A stretch of DNA of 64,000 bases from an uncultured Algibacter sp. (GCF_947490405.1 NZ_CANLGU010000003.1:248001-312000), one strand, 5' to 3'; counted from the first letter of the stretch, positions 9,428 to 18,930 are shown. Made by a program: numbers and translations. Notes: a model not told the origin generated them from the letters alone.

Positions 9428-10828
9428 TTAAATATGCAAAGCTCTATCCTCAGTAGCCGCTAAAGCTGCTTCTTTAATAGCCTCTGTAAATGTTGGATGT
9501 GCATGAGACATTCTTGAAACATCTTCAGCACTTGCACGATACTCCATTGCCACAACAGCTTCAGCTATCATATCTGCCGCACGAGCTCCAATCATGTGTA
9601 CTCCTAAAATTTCATCTGTGGTTTTATCAGCTAAAATTTTCACAAAACCATCTAAATCCATACTGGCTCTACTTCTACCTAATGCACGCATTGGAAAAGA
9701 GCCTACCTTATAATCTACACCAGATTCCTTTAGTTCTTCTTCAGTTTTACCAACTGCAGCAACTTCTGGCCATGTGTAAACGACTCCAGGAATTAAGTTA
9801 TAATCAATATGCGGTTTTTGTCCAGCAATAGTTTCAGCTACAAAAACACCTTCTTCTTCAGCTTTATGCGCTAACATTGCACCTTTTACAACATCTCCAA
9901 TAGCATAAATATTGGATGCTGATGTTTGTAAATGCTCGTTTACTTCTACTCTACCTCTATCGTCTAGTTTTACGCCTGCAGCTTCAGTATTTAATCCATC
10001 TGTATAAGGACGACGTCCTACAGATACTAAACAATAATCGCCTTTAAATTCAACTTCTTCACCTTTCTTATTATCTGCTTTCACGATAACTTCGTCTCCT
10101 TTTCGGGTAACTGACTTTACTTTGTGAGATACTTGCATTTTGAATTTCGCTTTCTTGAAAACTTTATTCAATTCTTTAGATAATCCTGCATCCATGGTTG
10201 GAATAATTCTATCCATATATTCCACAACAGTTACTTCTGATCCTAATCGTCTGTATACCTGTCCTAATTCTAAACCAATAACACCACCACCAATAACAAT
10301 CATGTGTTTTGGGATTTCTTTAAGCTTTAGGGCTTCAGTAGATGTAATGATGCGCTCTTTATCAAGCTCAATAAATGGTAAGTTTGAAGGTTTACTACCC
10401 GTAGCTATAATTGTGTTTTTAGCTTCAATTTCTGTATTTTCCTCACCAGAAATGGTAATATGAGTCGCATCTTTAAAGCTTCCTAAACCTTGGTATACAT
10501 CAATTTTATTCTTTTTCATTAAAAAATCAATTCCTCCTGTAGTTTGGTCTACAACGGCTTGTTTACGCGCAATCATCTTCTCTAAATTCACTTTTACTTC
10601 ACCTGGTACTTCAATACCATGTTCCTCAAAATGCTTTACCGCATCATCATAGTGATGAGATGAATCTAAAAGTGCCTTACTTGGAATACAACCAACATTT
10701 AAACAGGTACCACCAAGTGTTGCATATTTTTCTATAATGGCAGTTTTCATGCCTAATTGTGCGCAACGAATGGCTGCCACATAACCTCCAGGACCAGAAC
10801 CAATAACGGCTACATCGTATGAATTCAT
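9428..10828 (-). CDS. lpdA: Dihydrolipoyl dehydrogenase (E3)
   Basis: FAD flavoprotein that reoxidises dihydrolipoyl groups of the pyruvate and 2-oxoglutarate dehydrogenase complexes with NAD+. The FAD-binding GSGPGG is at residues 10-15. The redox disulfide is in GGTCLNVGCIPSKAL (C42, C47). A second Rossmann motif, IGGGVIGLELG, binds NAD, and YAIGDVV is the second FAD contact. The catalytic His-Glu pair is in MSHAHPTFTEAIKEA near the C-terminus. At 466 residues it has the normal length. No E1 or E2 gene is adjacent; it stands alone with its own terminator, as is common for the shared E3 in Flavobacteriaceae. Confidence 0.97.
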   Translation of the reverse strand: MNSYDVAVIGSGPGGYVAAIRCAQLGMKTAIIEKYATLGGTCLNVGCIPSKALLDSSHHYDDAVKHFEEHGIEVPGEVKVNLEKMIARKQAVVDQTTGGIDFLMKKNKIDVYQGLGSFKDATHITISGEENTEIEAKNTIIATGSKPSNLPFIELDKERIITSTEALKLKEIPKHMIVIGGGVIGLELGQVYRRLGSEVTVVEYMDRIIPTMDAGLSKELNKVFKKAKFKMQVSHKVKSVTRKGDEVIVKADNKKGEEVEFKGDYCLVSVGRRPYTDGLNTEAAGVKLDDRGRVEVNEHLQTSASNIYAIGDVVKGAMLAHKAEEEGVFVAETIAGQKPHIDYNLIPGVVYTWPEVAAVGKTEEELKESGVDYKVGSFPMRALGRSRASMDLDGFVKILADKTTDEILGVHMIGARAADMIAEAVVAMEYRASAEDVSRMSHAHPTFTEAIKEAALAATEDRALHI

Positions 10829-10855
10829 ATAATTATTTATGTAATATTAAAAAAA

Positions 10856-10890
10856 AGATGCTTTGACTGCGCTAAGCATAACAAAGCAAA
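10856..10890. repeat. Relic of a dispersed palindromic Bacteroidota repeat
   Basis: Contains GATGCTTTGACTGCGCTAAG followed by CATAACAAAGC, resembling the widespread intergenic motif GAxTCTTCGACTGCGCTCAG-AATGACA. It lies between lpdA and the S41 peptidase. The same family appears, degraded, near 39536 and 41431. Confidence 0.5.
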
Positions 10891-10954
10891 ACTAAAATCA
10901 AAAATACGAATTTAGATTCAAGGGCTTTAAAGGATTAAGAGTTTTTTAAACAAT

Positions 10955-12565
10955 TTAATGATGTTTATGAATATCATTTAAAATCCACTCCAATTCAGTA
11001 TCAATATTTGATTTTCTATCCTTTAAATTTGGTAAAATCTCAACATCTGGCTTAATACCATAACCATCAGGTGTTTGTTTTTGAGGTGCTTCAATTTGCA
11101 TAAGCCCCATCCTAACTTTTACTTTAGAAGTTGGAAGTTGATACGTTTTGTAAATCCCTGCTACCGTACCGTTATAAGCACCACCAGTTTCTTCTCCAAC
11201 AAAAACAGCACGCTTGTTTGCTTTTAAATGTGTGGATATAAGTGATGATGCTGAAAAAGAATTACCATTAATTAGCACATATAACTTACCTTGATAACTA
11301 AGTGGATTAGGCGATTTTATTTTAGTGTGTTTATTGAAGTTATAGTATAGTTTACCATCTCGCTTTTTTATTTTTAAAAGATTGTGCACCGCAACTACCG
11401 GATAAAACATAGATCCCATAACTTTTAAACTATTAGGCGTTGTATTACTCATAAACGATTTTAAAAATGGAGTTTTACTTTTAACTTCACTTTCCGTAAT
11501 AAACTGATAATCTTTATTGGCTAAATAGGAATATAAATAATCGATTTCTGCTATTCGCCCACCACCGTTATCTCGTAAATCTAAAATCATATACTTAGTT
11601 TTAGCAGAATCTAATTTTACAAAACTTTCTTTATAAAACTTTTTATACGGTCCATTGGTAAAGCTTCTTAACTTCATGTAAGCTACAGTGGTATCTTTTC
11701 CAATAAAATTAAAATTTCGGGTGTATTTGTTTTTCTTTCCTAAATACCCATATTTTCTATTGGTTTTTTTTCGCTTTCGCTTTGCAATTTTAATGACTTG
11801 CTTTTGCTCTTTAGTTAAAATTAATGGCTTTACCCCCTTAATTAAAGTAGAGTCTTTGGCTTTTATACGGTCTTGAGGCTTGCGCTTATTATTGTCCTTA
11901 GAAATTCTTCTGAACATTTTATTAAATACAGAGTCTTTAGATTTAAACGTGATTTTCAAACTGTCTTGAAAACCTTTATCCTTATAGTAAAATACCGAAA
12001 ACCCTTTGGAAATATATCTATCGTGAAGCGTTTTATTGTAACCATCAGAAGCAAAACGAGTTTTATAAACCTCAACCAATTTAGAAGCAGATTCATTATT
12101 TATACTCAAAATTTCATTATCAACTAAGGTAGAGTCCTTTCCAAAGTAATCTTTAACCCATAGTTTCCCTTCTAAATATGCCACTTCTAAATCATAAAAC
12201 TCAAACTTATTCTTTTTAAGTAATTTTCTTTCCTTTCTTGTAAACCACTTACTTACAGATCCAACAGCAACATGCCCTTGCCTTACCTCGGCAACCACAG
12301 GAGCCAACTTTTTATAAAATGTTCTTGAATCAATCGGCGTGTTTATACTGTTCTTAAGGCTATCAAATTTAAAGTCTAAAACTTCCTTAGAAGTATACTG
12401 ATATAATTTTGGATGGTGCCGTTTTAATTGACCATACAATTTATCAACATCTTCGTGTAAATCTGCAACAGCATGCAACTTAGTAATATGTTCATTATGC
12501 TTTTTAACACTTTTACATGAAACCAAAATTAAAAACAATAAAACTGATAAAAGAAGTCGCTTCAT
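10955..12565 (-). CDS. S41-family (C-terminal processing-like) peptidase lipoprotein
   Basis: Serine peptidase of the tail-specific protease family, anchored as a lipoprotein (LLFLILVSCKS, Cys about 17). The S41 core lies in the second half: the substrate-clamp motif YMILDLRDNGGG (about 325-336), the serine region LINGNSFSASSLIS and VFVGEETGGAYNG, and the C-terminal GIKPDVEILP. An N-terminal domain (about 35-110) resembles the helical S41 N-domain. An unusual Lys/Arg-rich insertion (about 216-285, with IAKRKRKKTNRKYGY) sits between the halves, where a PDZ domain is commonly found. It ends with a His-rich tail. The substrate is unknown. Confidence 0.87.
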   Translation of the reverse strand: MKRLLLSVLLFLILVSCKSVKKHNEHITKLHAVADLHEDVDKLYGQLKRHHPKLYQYTSKEVLDFKFDSLKNSINTPIDSRTFYKKLAPVVAEVRQGHVAVGSVSKWFTRKERKLLKKNKFEFYDLEVAYLEGKLWVKDYFGKDSTLVDNEILSINNESASKLVEVYKTRFASDGYNKTLHDRYISKGFSVFYYKDKGFQDSLKITFKSKDSVFNKMFRRISKDNNKRKPQDRIKAKDSTLIKGVKPLILTKEQKQVIKIAKRKRKKTNRKYGYLGKKNKYTRNFNFIGKDTTVAYMKLRSFTNGPYKKFYKESFVKLDSAKTKYMILDLRDNGGGRIAEIDYLYSYLANKDYQFITESEVKSKTPFLKSFMSNTTPNSLKVMGSMFYPVVAVHNLLKIKKRDGKLYYNFNKHTKIKSPNPLSYQGKLYVLINGNSFSASSLISTHLKANKRAVFVGEETGGAYNGTVAGIYKTYQLPTSKVKVRMGLMQIEAPQKQTPDGYGIKPDVEILPNLKDRKSNIDTELEWILNDIHKHH

Positions 12566-12648
12566 GTAAGCTAAAATACTAGTATTAAAGAAATCTAAAA
12601 ACGGATTAATGTTTCTTTAACTTTTTAAAAAAATCAAATGAAATTCTG

Positions 12649-12656
12649 TAGTTTTG
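12649..12656 (+). promoter_or_regulatory. -7 promoter box of smpB
   Basis: TAGTTTTG matches the Bacteroidota -7 consensus TAnnTTTG and ends six bases before the ATG at 12663, which would place transcription start at or next to the start codon. No clear -33 TTG at proper spacing was found. Confidence 0.5.
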
Positions 12657-12662
12657 CCCTTC

Positions 12663-13121
12663 ATGCAAAAAAACATCAACATACAGAACAAAAAGGCTCG
12701 ATTTCAATATGAGATTTTAGATAAATACACTGCTGGTATTGTGTTAACAGGTACCGAAATAAAATCTATTAGAAGCAGCAAAGCTTCTATTGCTGAAAGT
12801 TTTTGTGAGTTTAGTGAAAATGGTGAACTGTTTGTTGTAAACATGACTATCCAAGAGTATGCTTTTGGCAACTATTACAACCACAAACCGAAAGCCACTA
12901 GAAAACTACTATTAAACAAAAGAGAACTTAAAAAATTAAATAAAGAAGTCCAAAATACTGGGCTCACTATTATTCCGTTACGTTTATTTATTAACGATAA
13001 AGGCTATGCCAAATTAGAGATTGCTTTAGCAAAAGGTAAAAAGCTTTATGACAAACGTGAAACCATAAAAGATAGAGACAACAAACGTGACCTGGACAGA
13101 ATTAAAAAAAACTACAAATAA
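12663..13121 (+). CDS. smpB: SsrA-binding protein SmpB
   Basis: Binds tmRNA and brings it to stalled ribosomes for trans-translation. Family motifs are complete: ARFQYEILDKYTAGIVLTGTEIKSIR near the N-terminus, NMTIQEYAFGNYYNHKP, and the basic C-terminal tail KLYDKRETIKDRDNKRDLDR. The ORF track starts at TTG 12654, but that codon is inside the likely -7 box, and the ATG three codons later gives the normal N-terminus MQKNINIQNKKARF. No ssrA gene is seen next to it in this window. The gene is 152 residues from the chosen start, the usual length. Confidence 0.97.
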   Translation: MQKNINIQNKKARFQYEILDKYTAGIVLTGTEIKSIRSSKASIAESFCEFSENGELFVVNMTIQEYAFGNYYNHKPKATRKLLLNKRELKKLNKEVQNTGLTIIPLRLFINDKGYAKLEIALAKGKKLYDKRETIKDRDNKRDLDRIKKNYK

Positions 13122-13187
13122 ATTAAGGGTTTCTTAACGCTCCAGATTATTTATATTTTCTAATTTACGGTTTTTAAAATCATTACA

Positions 13188-13739
13188 ATGAAAAACTTAT
13201 TTTCTTTTCTATTGATTGGAATGTTATGTCTTAATATTCAGGCACAAAAAAAAACTAAAAACGAAGAAAAAGAAACTGTTGAATTTAAAATTGATAGTTC
13301 ATCCGTTTTAACTTTAAACAGCACTATTAAATCTCTTTATAATGTTATTTCTGGTGAAAAAGGCAAAGAAAGAAACTGGAAACAGTTTAAGTTTCTTTTT
13401 AAGCCTGACGCCAAATTAATTCCATCAGGTAAAGATAAATCGGGAACTTACAGAGTTCGTTATATGTCTCCAAATGATTATATAAAAGGATCGGGAAAAT
13501 GGTTGGTTGAAAATGGTTTTTTTGAAAAGGAAATACACAGAGAAGTAAATTCCTTCGGGAATATTACACAAGTATTTAGTACTTACGAAGCTTTTTACAG
13601 CGAAAATGATGAAAAACCTTTTATGAGAGGCATTAATAGTATTCAATTATTAAATGACGGTGAGCGCTGGTGGGTTATTAATATTTATTGGACCCAAGAA
13701 TCTGAGGAAAACCCCATTCCAAAAAAATATTTACCTTAA
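13188..13739 (+). CDS. Exported hypothetical protein, NTF2/SnoaL-like
   Basis: A 183-residue secreted protein with signal peptide MKNLFSFLLIGMLCLNIQAQ. The mature part looks like a nuclear transport factor 2-like cone fold: a helical first half (SSSVLTLNSTIKSLYNVISGEKG), then strands such as GNITQVFSTYEAFYSE and the closing NSIQLLNDGERWWVINIYWTQE, which is characteristic of the superfamily's last strands. No catalytic residue can be assigned. It precedes the S15 peptidase on the same strand with 34 bases between and may be co-transcribed with it. The function is unknown. Confidence 0.7.
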   Translation: MKNLFSFLLIGMLCLNIQAQKKTKNEEKETVEFKIDSSSVLTLNSTIKSLYNVISGEKGKERNWKQFKFLFKPDAKLIPSGKDKSGTYRVRYMSPNDYIKGSGKWLVENGFFEKEIHREVNSFGNITQVFSTYEAFYSENDEKPFMRGINSIQLLNDGERWWVINIYWTQESEENPIPKKYLP

Positions 13740-13773
13740 CAATAACTCTTCAACTATCTAAATTCAATCCATT

Positions 13774-15663
13774 ATGTTAAACAAACAATACATATTACCC
13801 TTAGTTTTAATTGCATTTATCTTTAAAATCAATGCACAGGATACAGCAAAACCAATCTTTAAAGATGGTGAAGCTCAAATTGTTGAAGCTTTTAACACTC
13901 CCGAAAAATGGATAAGGCATGACTTGTTTGTGGAAACTGAATTTGATACGGATGGTGATGGGAAATTAGACCGCATGCACGTATCTGTAACCAGACCTTT
14001 CCAAACAGACAAAGGGTTAAAACTTCCGGTTATTTATGTTTCAAGCCCTTATTTTGCTGGTGTTGCTCCAGATGTTGAAGGTTTATTTTGGGATGTAAAA
14101 CATGAATTAGGAGCAACTGCAAAAGACCGTGTTCACCCTGAAGTAACGCGTTTAGGGAAGCGACCAATCATATCTAACTCTCACTTAAAAAAATGGATTC
14201 CACGTGGTTATATCGTGGTACATTCCTCTTCCCCTGGAACAGGATTATCTCAAGGTTCACCTACTGTTGGAGACGATAATGAATCATTAGCCCCAAAAGC
14301 AGTTATTGATTGGTTGTGCGGAAGAGCAAAAGGCTATACAGAACCTTACGGAAATGAGATTGTAAAAGCTTTTTGGAGTACCGGAAAAGTGGGCATGACG
14401 GGAACATCATATAATGGAACCATTCCGCTTGCAGCTGCAACTACTGGTGTTGATGGATTAGAAGCCATAATACCAATTGCACCAAATACATCCTATTACC
14501 ATTATTATCGCTCTAATGGATTGGTACGTTCTCCTGGTGGGTATTTAGGTGAAGATATTGATGTTTTGTATGATTTTATCCATAGTGGTGGCGAAGAACC
14601 TCTTATTCCCAACAATAAAAAGGTAAATGACTCGGATATACCAAAAGTATTCAAATCTAAAAGAGACTACAGTAATGCCATGGTGCGTGATACTGAAATG
14701 AAAAATGGTATGGATAGAGAAACTGGTGATTATAATGATTTTTGGGCAGGACGCGATTATTTAAATGATATGGCACCTATGAAAGCTGCTTTATTGATGT
14801 CTCACGGTTTTAATGATTGGAATGTGATGCCAGAACACAGTTACCGTATCTATAAAAAAGCTAAAGAAATGGGCATTCCTTCTCAAATTTATTACCACCA
14901 ATTTGGACATGGTGGTCCACCTCCAGTAAGTATGATGAATAAATGGTTTACTCGTTTTTTACATGGTATTGAAAATGGTGTTGAAAATGAACCTAATAAA
15001 GCTTGGATTGTTCGTGAAGATGATAAAATGGAAAATCCAACAGCTTATAAAGATTATCCAAATCCAGATGCTTCTAATATTACTTTACACCTTACTTCGG
15101 GGGCTCCTAAAAGCGGTGGATTAACATCACAAAAAACATCAAAACAGGGTAAAGAAACTTTAGTGGACAACTATTCGTTTTCGGGAAAAGCTTTAGCTCA
15201 AGCTGAAATTACCAAGCATCGATTACTATATATAACACCAAAACTTAAAAAAGATATTCATATTTCTGGTGTACCACAAATCACTGTAAAATTGGCAAGT
15301 AATAAACCTGCCGCAAATTTATCAGTATGGTTAGTATCACTGCCATGGAACGATAGTAGAAGAGCAAAAACTACAGATAATATTATTACACGTGGTTGGG
15401 CAGACCCTCAGAATCATAAATCTTTAACTGAAAGTGAACCTCTAGTTCCTGGTGAATTTTACAACGTTACTTTCGATTTGCAACCTGATGATCAAGTTAT
15501 TAAAGCAGGACAACAAATTGGTTTAATGATTTTTTCTAGTGATAAAGAATATACATTACACCCTAGCCCTGGAGCAGAACTTACTATAGATTTAGATGGA
15601 ACAGTTTTAGACTTACCAGTTGTTGGTGGCTCAAATAGTTTTAACGACGCATTTAAAGACTAA
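13774..15663 (+). CDS. S15-family Xaa-Pro dipeptidyl-peptidase / CocE-type hydrolase
   Basis: Exported serine hydrolase that would release Xaa-Pro dipeptides or cleave esters. A signal peptide (about 1-21) is followed by an alpha/beta hydrolase domain. The nucleophile serine is in VGMTGTSYNGTIPLAAA, a catalytic aspartate candidate is in LMSHGFNDWNVMP, and the histidine is in YYHQFGHGGPPP. The C-terminal third (about 440-629) is the beta-rich X-Pro dipeptidyl-peptidase C-terminal domain, with HRLLYITPKLKKDIHISGVP and LMIFSSDKEYTLHP. The N-terminal DTDGDGKLDRMHVSVTRP is typical. The family members range from peptidases to cocaine esterase-like enzymes, so specificity is open. Confidence 0.88.
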   Translation: MLNKQYILPLVLIAFIFKINAQDTAKPIFKDGEAQIVEAFNTPEKWIRHDLFVETEFDTDGDGKLDRMHVSVTRPFQTDKGLKLPVIYVSSPYFAGVAPDVEGLFWDVKHELGATAKDRVHPEVTRLGKRPIISNSHLKKWIPRGYIVVHSSSPGTGLSQGSPTVGDDNESLAPKAVIDWLCGRAKGYTEPYGNEIVKAFWSTGKVGMTGTSYNGTIPLAAATTGVDGLEAIIPIAPNTSYYHYYRSNGLVRSPGGYLGEDIDVLYDFIHSGGEEPLIPNNKKVNDSDIPKVFKSKRDYSNAMVRDTEMKNGMDRETGDYNDFWAGRDYLNDMAPMKAALLMSHGFNDWNVMPEHSYRIYKKAKEMGIPSQIYYHQFGHGGPPPVSMMNKWFTRFLHGIENGVENEPNKAWIVREDDKMENPTAYKDYPNPDASNITLHLTSGAPKSGGLTSQKTSKQGKETLVDNYSFSGKALAQAEITKHRLLYITPKLKKDIHISGVPQITVKLASNKPAANLSVWLVSLPWNDSRRAKTTDNIITRGWADPQNHKSLTESEPLVPGEFYNVTFDLQPDDQVIKAGQQIGLMIFSSDKEYTLHPSPGAELTIDLDGTVLDLPVVGGSNSFNDAFKD

Positions 15664-15671
15664 ATATTAAA

Positions 15672-16283
15672 TTGAACGCACGACGAAATAAACGTGAAGC
15701 TTATTGGTCTAAAAGATACAAAGACAACCTAACTGGTTGGGATATTGGAGAACCATCAACACCAATTAAAACGTACATAGACCAGTTAAAAAATAAAGAT
15801 TTAAAAATCTTAATACCTGGTGCTGGAAATTCTTATGAGGCAGAATATTTATTCAATAAGGGATTTAAAAATGTATTTGTTTTAGACATTTCAAAAGAAC
15901 CGTTGAAGGCATTTCAATCTAGAGTCCCTCTTTTTCCTAAAAATCAGATTATTCATGATGACTTCTTTACTCATAAAAACCAATATGATTTGATTATTGA
16001 ACAAACGTTTTTCTGCTCTTTTCCTCCTAGCAAAAATAACAGGGAAGCTTATGCCAATAAAATGTTCGAGCTATTAAAAAAAGATGGTAAGTTAGTAGGC
16101 TTATGGTTTAATTTCCCATTGTCAAGAGATGTGGAAAAACGTCCTTTTGGTGGCTCCAAAAAAGAATATCTGGGGTATTTCTCTCACTTATTTCAAGTTA
16201 AAACGTTTGAAGTGAGTTATAATTCGATTCCGTCTAGACAAGACAAAGAGTTATTTGGAGTTTTTAGAAAAAAATCTAACTAG
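15672..16283 (+). CDS. TPMT-family SAM-dependent methyltransferase
   Basis: Class I methyltransferase of the thiopurine S-methyltransferase (TPMT/HOL) family. The N-terminal REAYWSKRYKDNLTGWDIGEPSTPIKTYIDQL is diagnostic. The SAM-binding loop is ILIPGAGNSYEAEYLF, and the acidic strand end is FVLDIS. Further conserved text includes IHDDFFTH and DLIIEQTFFCSFPP. The gene uses a TTG start, 8 bases after the S15 peptidase stop; no ATG is available upstream of the conserved N-terminus. Its natural substrate is unknown; family members methylate sulfur, selenium or halide compounds. Its TAG stop interlocks with the TAG of the convergent pcm gene in a shared CTAG. Confidence 0.88.
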   Translation: MNARRNKREAYWSKRYKDNLTGWDIGEPSTPIKTYIDQLKNKDLKILIPGAGNSYEAEYLFNKGFKNVFVLDISKEPLKAFQSRVPLFPKNQIIHDDFFTHKNQYDLIIEQTFFCSFPPSKNNREAYANKMFELLKKDGKLVGLWFNFPLSRDVEKRPFGGSKKEYLGYFSHLFQVKTFEVSYNSIPSRQDKELFGVFRKKSN

Positions 16284-16921
16284 TTTTTATCCTCTAATAA
16301 AGGTACAAATCTAAATTCACCAAACTCTTCTTGTTCAAATTCTTTTGGCCCTTTTCGAGTATACATCGTCATAATTTGAACATCGTCACCCACAGGTATT
16401 ACTAGTCTTCCTCCTATTTTTAATTGACTTAATAAAGGTTTAGGCACAAAAGGCGCTCCTGCAGTAACAATAACCCCATCAAAAGGTGCCTCTCCCTCTA
16501 ATCCAATATATCCATCACCAAAAATGAGTTTTTTAGCGCGGTACCCTAGTTTCGGTAAAAATTTACTCGTTTTTTTAAATAATTCGTTTTGCCGCTCAAT
16601 ACTATAAACTCTTGCTCCCAGCTCACATAAAACAGCTGTTTGATAACCACTTCCTGTACCTATTTCAAGGATTTTATCTCCAGGTTTTATTTGCAATAAT
16701 TCAGATTGAAATGCTACCGTATAAGGCTGAGAAATGGTTTGGTCTGCAGCAATAGGAAAGGCTTTATCTTGGTATGCATGATCTAAAAAACTAGAATCCA
16801 TAAACAAGTGCCTAGGTATATTACCAATAGCTTTTAAAACATTTGAATTGGTTATTCCTTTGTTTTTTAATATGTTAACGAGTTGCTGCCTTAGTCCTTG
16901 ATGCTTAAAAGTATCTTTCAA
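16280..16921 (-). CDS. pcm: Protein-L-isoaspartate O-methyltransferase
   Basis: Repairs isoaspartyl damage in proteins by methylating the abnormal carboxylate with SAM. Family text is clear: GNIPRHLFMDSSFLDHAYQDKAFPIAADQTISQPYTVA, in which the ISQPYTVA block contacts the substrate, then the SAM loop ILEIGTGSGYQTAVL and VYSIERQNELF. The 213-residue length is normal. It is convergent with, and overlaps by four bases, the TPMT-like gene, and is divergent from the Gfo/Idh gene with a 157-base shared upstream region. Confidence 0.95.
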   Translation of the reverse strand: MKDTFKHQGLRQQLVNILKNKGITNSNVLKAIGNIPRHLFMDSSFLDHAYQDKAFPIAADQTISQPYTVAFQSELLQIKPGDKILEIGTGSGYQTAVLCELGARVYSIERQNELFKKTSKFLPKLGYRAKKLIFGDGYIGLEGEAPFDGVIVTAGAPFVPKPLLSQLKIGGRLVIPVGDDVQIMTMYTRKGPKEFEQEEFGEFRFVPLLEDKN

Positions 16922-17053
16922 TTCTGGTGGTGTTTAGTTGCTAAAATTAGTCAAAGATTTTTAAGCTAGAAAGCTATTTATTCAGATTTTATTTTTCGTC
17001 ATTTTAGCTCAAAAACTTTTAGATTATTTACTTAACTTGATACTTTAAATAAT

Positions 17054-17061
17054 TATTTTTG
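17054..17061 (+). promoter_or_regulatory. -7 promoter box of the Gfo/Idh operon
   Basis: TATTTTTG matches TAnnTTTG, 17 bases ahead of the ATG at 17079. A TTG at 17037-17039 is nearer than the usual -33 spacing, so only the -7 element is supported. Confidence 0.4.
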
Positions 17062-17078
17062 TTGAAAACGTAAAGAAT

Positions 17079-18038
17079 ATGCTAAAAGCTGGAGTTCTTG
17101 GTGCTGGTCACCTAGGTAAAATTCATTTAAGACTTCTTAAACAATCTGAAAAATATGAGCTTGTTGGGTTTTATGATGCCGATGAAGAAAATGGTAAAAA
17201 AGTAGAAGCTGAATTTGGTTATAAATTTTTCAACTCGATTGATGCTTTAATTGATGCTGTAGACATGGTTGATATTGTAACGCCTACACTATCACACTAT
17301 GATTGTGCTAAACAAGCCATTGCTAGAGGCAAACATATTTTTATAGAAAAACCAATTACCAACACGGTTGAAGAAGCAGAACATATTAGACAACTTTTAG
17401 CTGAAAACAATTTACGAGGACAAGTTGGTCATGTAGAGCGATTTAACCCTGCCTATCTTGCTGTTAAGGATGAAATTAACTCACCTATGTTTATTGAAAC
17501 ACATCGTTTAGCAGAATTTAACCCCAGAGGTACTGATGTACCCGTGGTACTAGATTTAATGATTCATGACATTGATATCATTTTAAGTGTTGTAAAATCT
17601 AAAGTGAAAAAAGTTTCAGCTAGTGGTGTTGCTGTAATTAGTGACACACCCGATATTGCTAATGCACGTTTAGAGTTTGAAAATGGTTGTGTAGCTAACT
17701 TAACAGCTAGTAGAATTTCTTTAAAGAAAATGCGTAAAGCACGCTTTTTTCAAAAAGATGCCTATATCTCAGTTGATTTTTTAACAAAAAAATGTGAGGT
17801 TGTTAAAATGAAAGACGCGCCTGAAAACCCTGGAGATTTTGATATGATTCTCCAAAATGCTGAGGGTGTTAAAAAGCAAATATATTTTGATAATCCATCT
17901 GTACCAGATAATAATTCCATTTTAGATGAATTAGAAACTTTTGCAGATGCTATAAATAATAACACGACGCCTATTGTAACGCTACATGACGGAACAGAAG
18001 CCTTACGAGTTGCTACGCAAATTATAAATAGTTTTTAA
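17079..18038 (+). CDS. Gfo/Idh/MocA-family NAD(P)-dependent oxidoreductase
   Basis: Two-domain dehydrogenase of 319 residues. The N-terminal Rossmann motif is GVLGAGHLGKIHLRLLKQ. The family signature FIEKPITNTVEEAEHIRQLL contains the catalytic-region EKP, and the C-terminal domain follows with VGHVERFNPAYLAVKDEI and DLMIHDIDIILSVVKS. Sugars, inositol and related polyols are typical substrates, but the one here is unknown. The next gene begins at the very next base, so the oxidoreductase and the 3-hydroxyacyl-CoA dehydrogenase are co-transcribed. This order is familiar in Flavobacteriaceae, though no functional link is established. Confidence 0.9.
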   Translation: MLKAGVLGAGHLGKIHLRLLKQSEKYELVGFYDADEENGKKVEAEFGYKFFNSIDALIDAVDMVDIVTPTLSHYDCAKQAIARGKHIFIEKPITNTVEEAEHIRQLLAENNLRGQVGHVERFNPAYLAVKDEINSPMFIETHRLAEFNPRGTDVPVVLDLMIHDIDIILSVVKSKVKKVSASGVAVISDTPDIANARLEFENGCVANLTASRISLKKMRKARFFQKDAYISVDFLTKKCEVVKMKDAPENPGDFDMILQNAEGVKKQIYFDNPSVPDNNSILDELETFADAINNNTTPIVTLHDGTEALRVATQIINSF

Positions 18039-18929
18039 ATGAAAAACGTTGCAGTAATTGGAGCAGGTACTATGGGAAATGGTATTGCTCACACTTTCGC
18101 TCAAAGCGGCTTTAAAGTTCAGTTAATTGATGTTAGTGAAGACGCTCTAAAAAAAGGTATACAAACCATAGCTAAGAATTTAGATAGAATGGTTTCCAAA
18201 GAAAAAATTACTGAGCAACAGAAAACCGAGATTTTAAATAATATAACCCCTTACACCAATATTAAAGATGGTGTTGATTCTGCTACTCTAGTTGTTGAAG
18301 CTGCTACAGAAAATTTAGAACTAAAACTCAATATTTTTAAAACGCTAGATAAGGCGTGTTCAGAATCAGTAATTTTAGCTACTAATACATCTTCTATTTC
18401 CATAACCCAAATTGCAGCTGCTACATCAAGACCAGAGCGCGTTATTGGAATGCACTTTATGAACCCTGTACCCATAATGAAATTGGTAGAAATTATTAGA
18501 GGTTACAACACTAGTGATGATGTCTCTAATACCATCATGGAACTTTCTAAAAGCTTAGGAAAAATTCCTGTTGAAGTAAATGATTATCCTGGTTTTGTAG
18601 CAAATCGTATTTTAATGCCTATGCTCAACGAATCTATTGAAACGCTTTACAATGGTGTGGCTGGTGTTGAAGAGATTGATACCGTTATGAAGTTAGGTAT
18701 GGCACACCCAATGGGGCCTCTACAACTTGCTGATTTTATAGGTTTAGATGTATGCTTATCTATTTTAAATGTGATGTATGATGGTTTTAAAAACCCAAAA
18801 TATGCACCATGTCCGCTCTTAGTTAATATGGTAAGAGCTGGTAAATTGGGTATAAAGTCTGGTGAAGGATTCTACGATTATGCTGAAAGTAGAAAAGCGG
18901 AGAAAGTTTCAACTCAATTTTTAAAGTAA
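18039..18929 (+). CDS. 3-hydroxybutyryl-CoA dehydrogenase
   Basis: NAD(P)-dependent oxidation of (S)-3-hydroxyacyl-CoA to 3-oxoacyl-CoA in short-chain fatty acid or aromatic degradation. The N-terminal Rossmann motif is VIGAGTMGNGIAHTFAQSG. The catalytic region TSSISITQIAAATSRPERVIGMHFMNPVPIMKLVEII contains the family histidine (H in GMHFMNP), and the C-terminal domain contains DYPGFVANRILMPMLNE and KSGEGFYDY. The 296-residue single-function length matches Hbd/PaaH rather than a FadB fusion. It begins directly after the Gfo/Idh stop. Confidence 0.94.
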   Translation: MKNVAVIGAGTMGNGIAHTFAQSGFKVQLIDVSEDALKKGIQTIAKNLDRMVSKEKITEQQKTEILNNITPYTNIKDGVDSATLVVEAATENLELKLNIFKTLDKACSESVILATNTSSISITQIAAATSRPERVIGMHFMNPVPIMKLVEIIRGYNTSDDVSNTIMELSKSLGKIPVEVNDYPGFVANRILMPMLNESIETLYNGVAGVEEIDTVMKLGMAHPMGPLQLADFIGLDVCLSILNVMYDGFKNPKYAPCPLLVNMVRAGKLGIKSGEGFYDYAESRKAEKVSTQFLK

Positions 18930-18930
18930 A

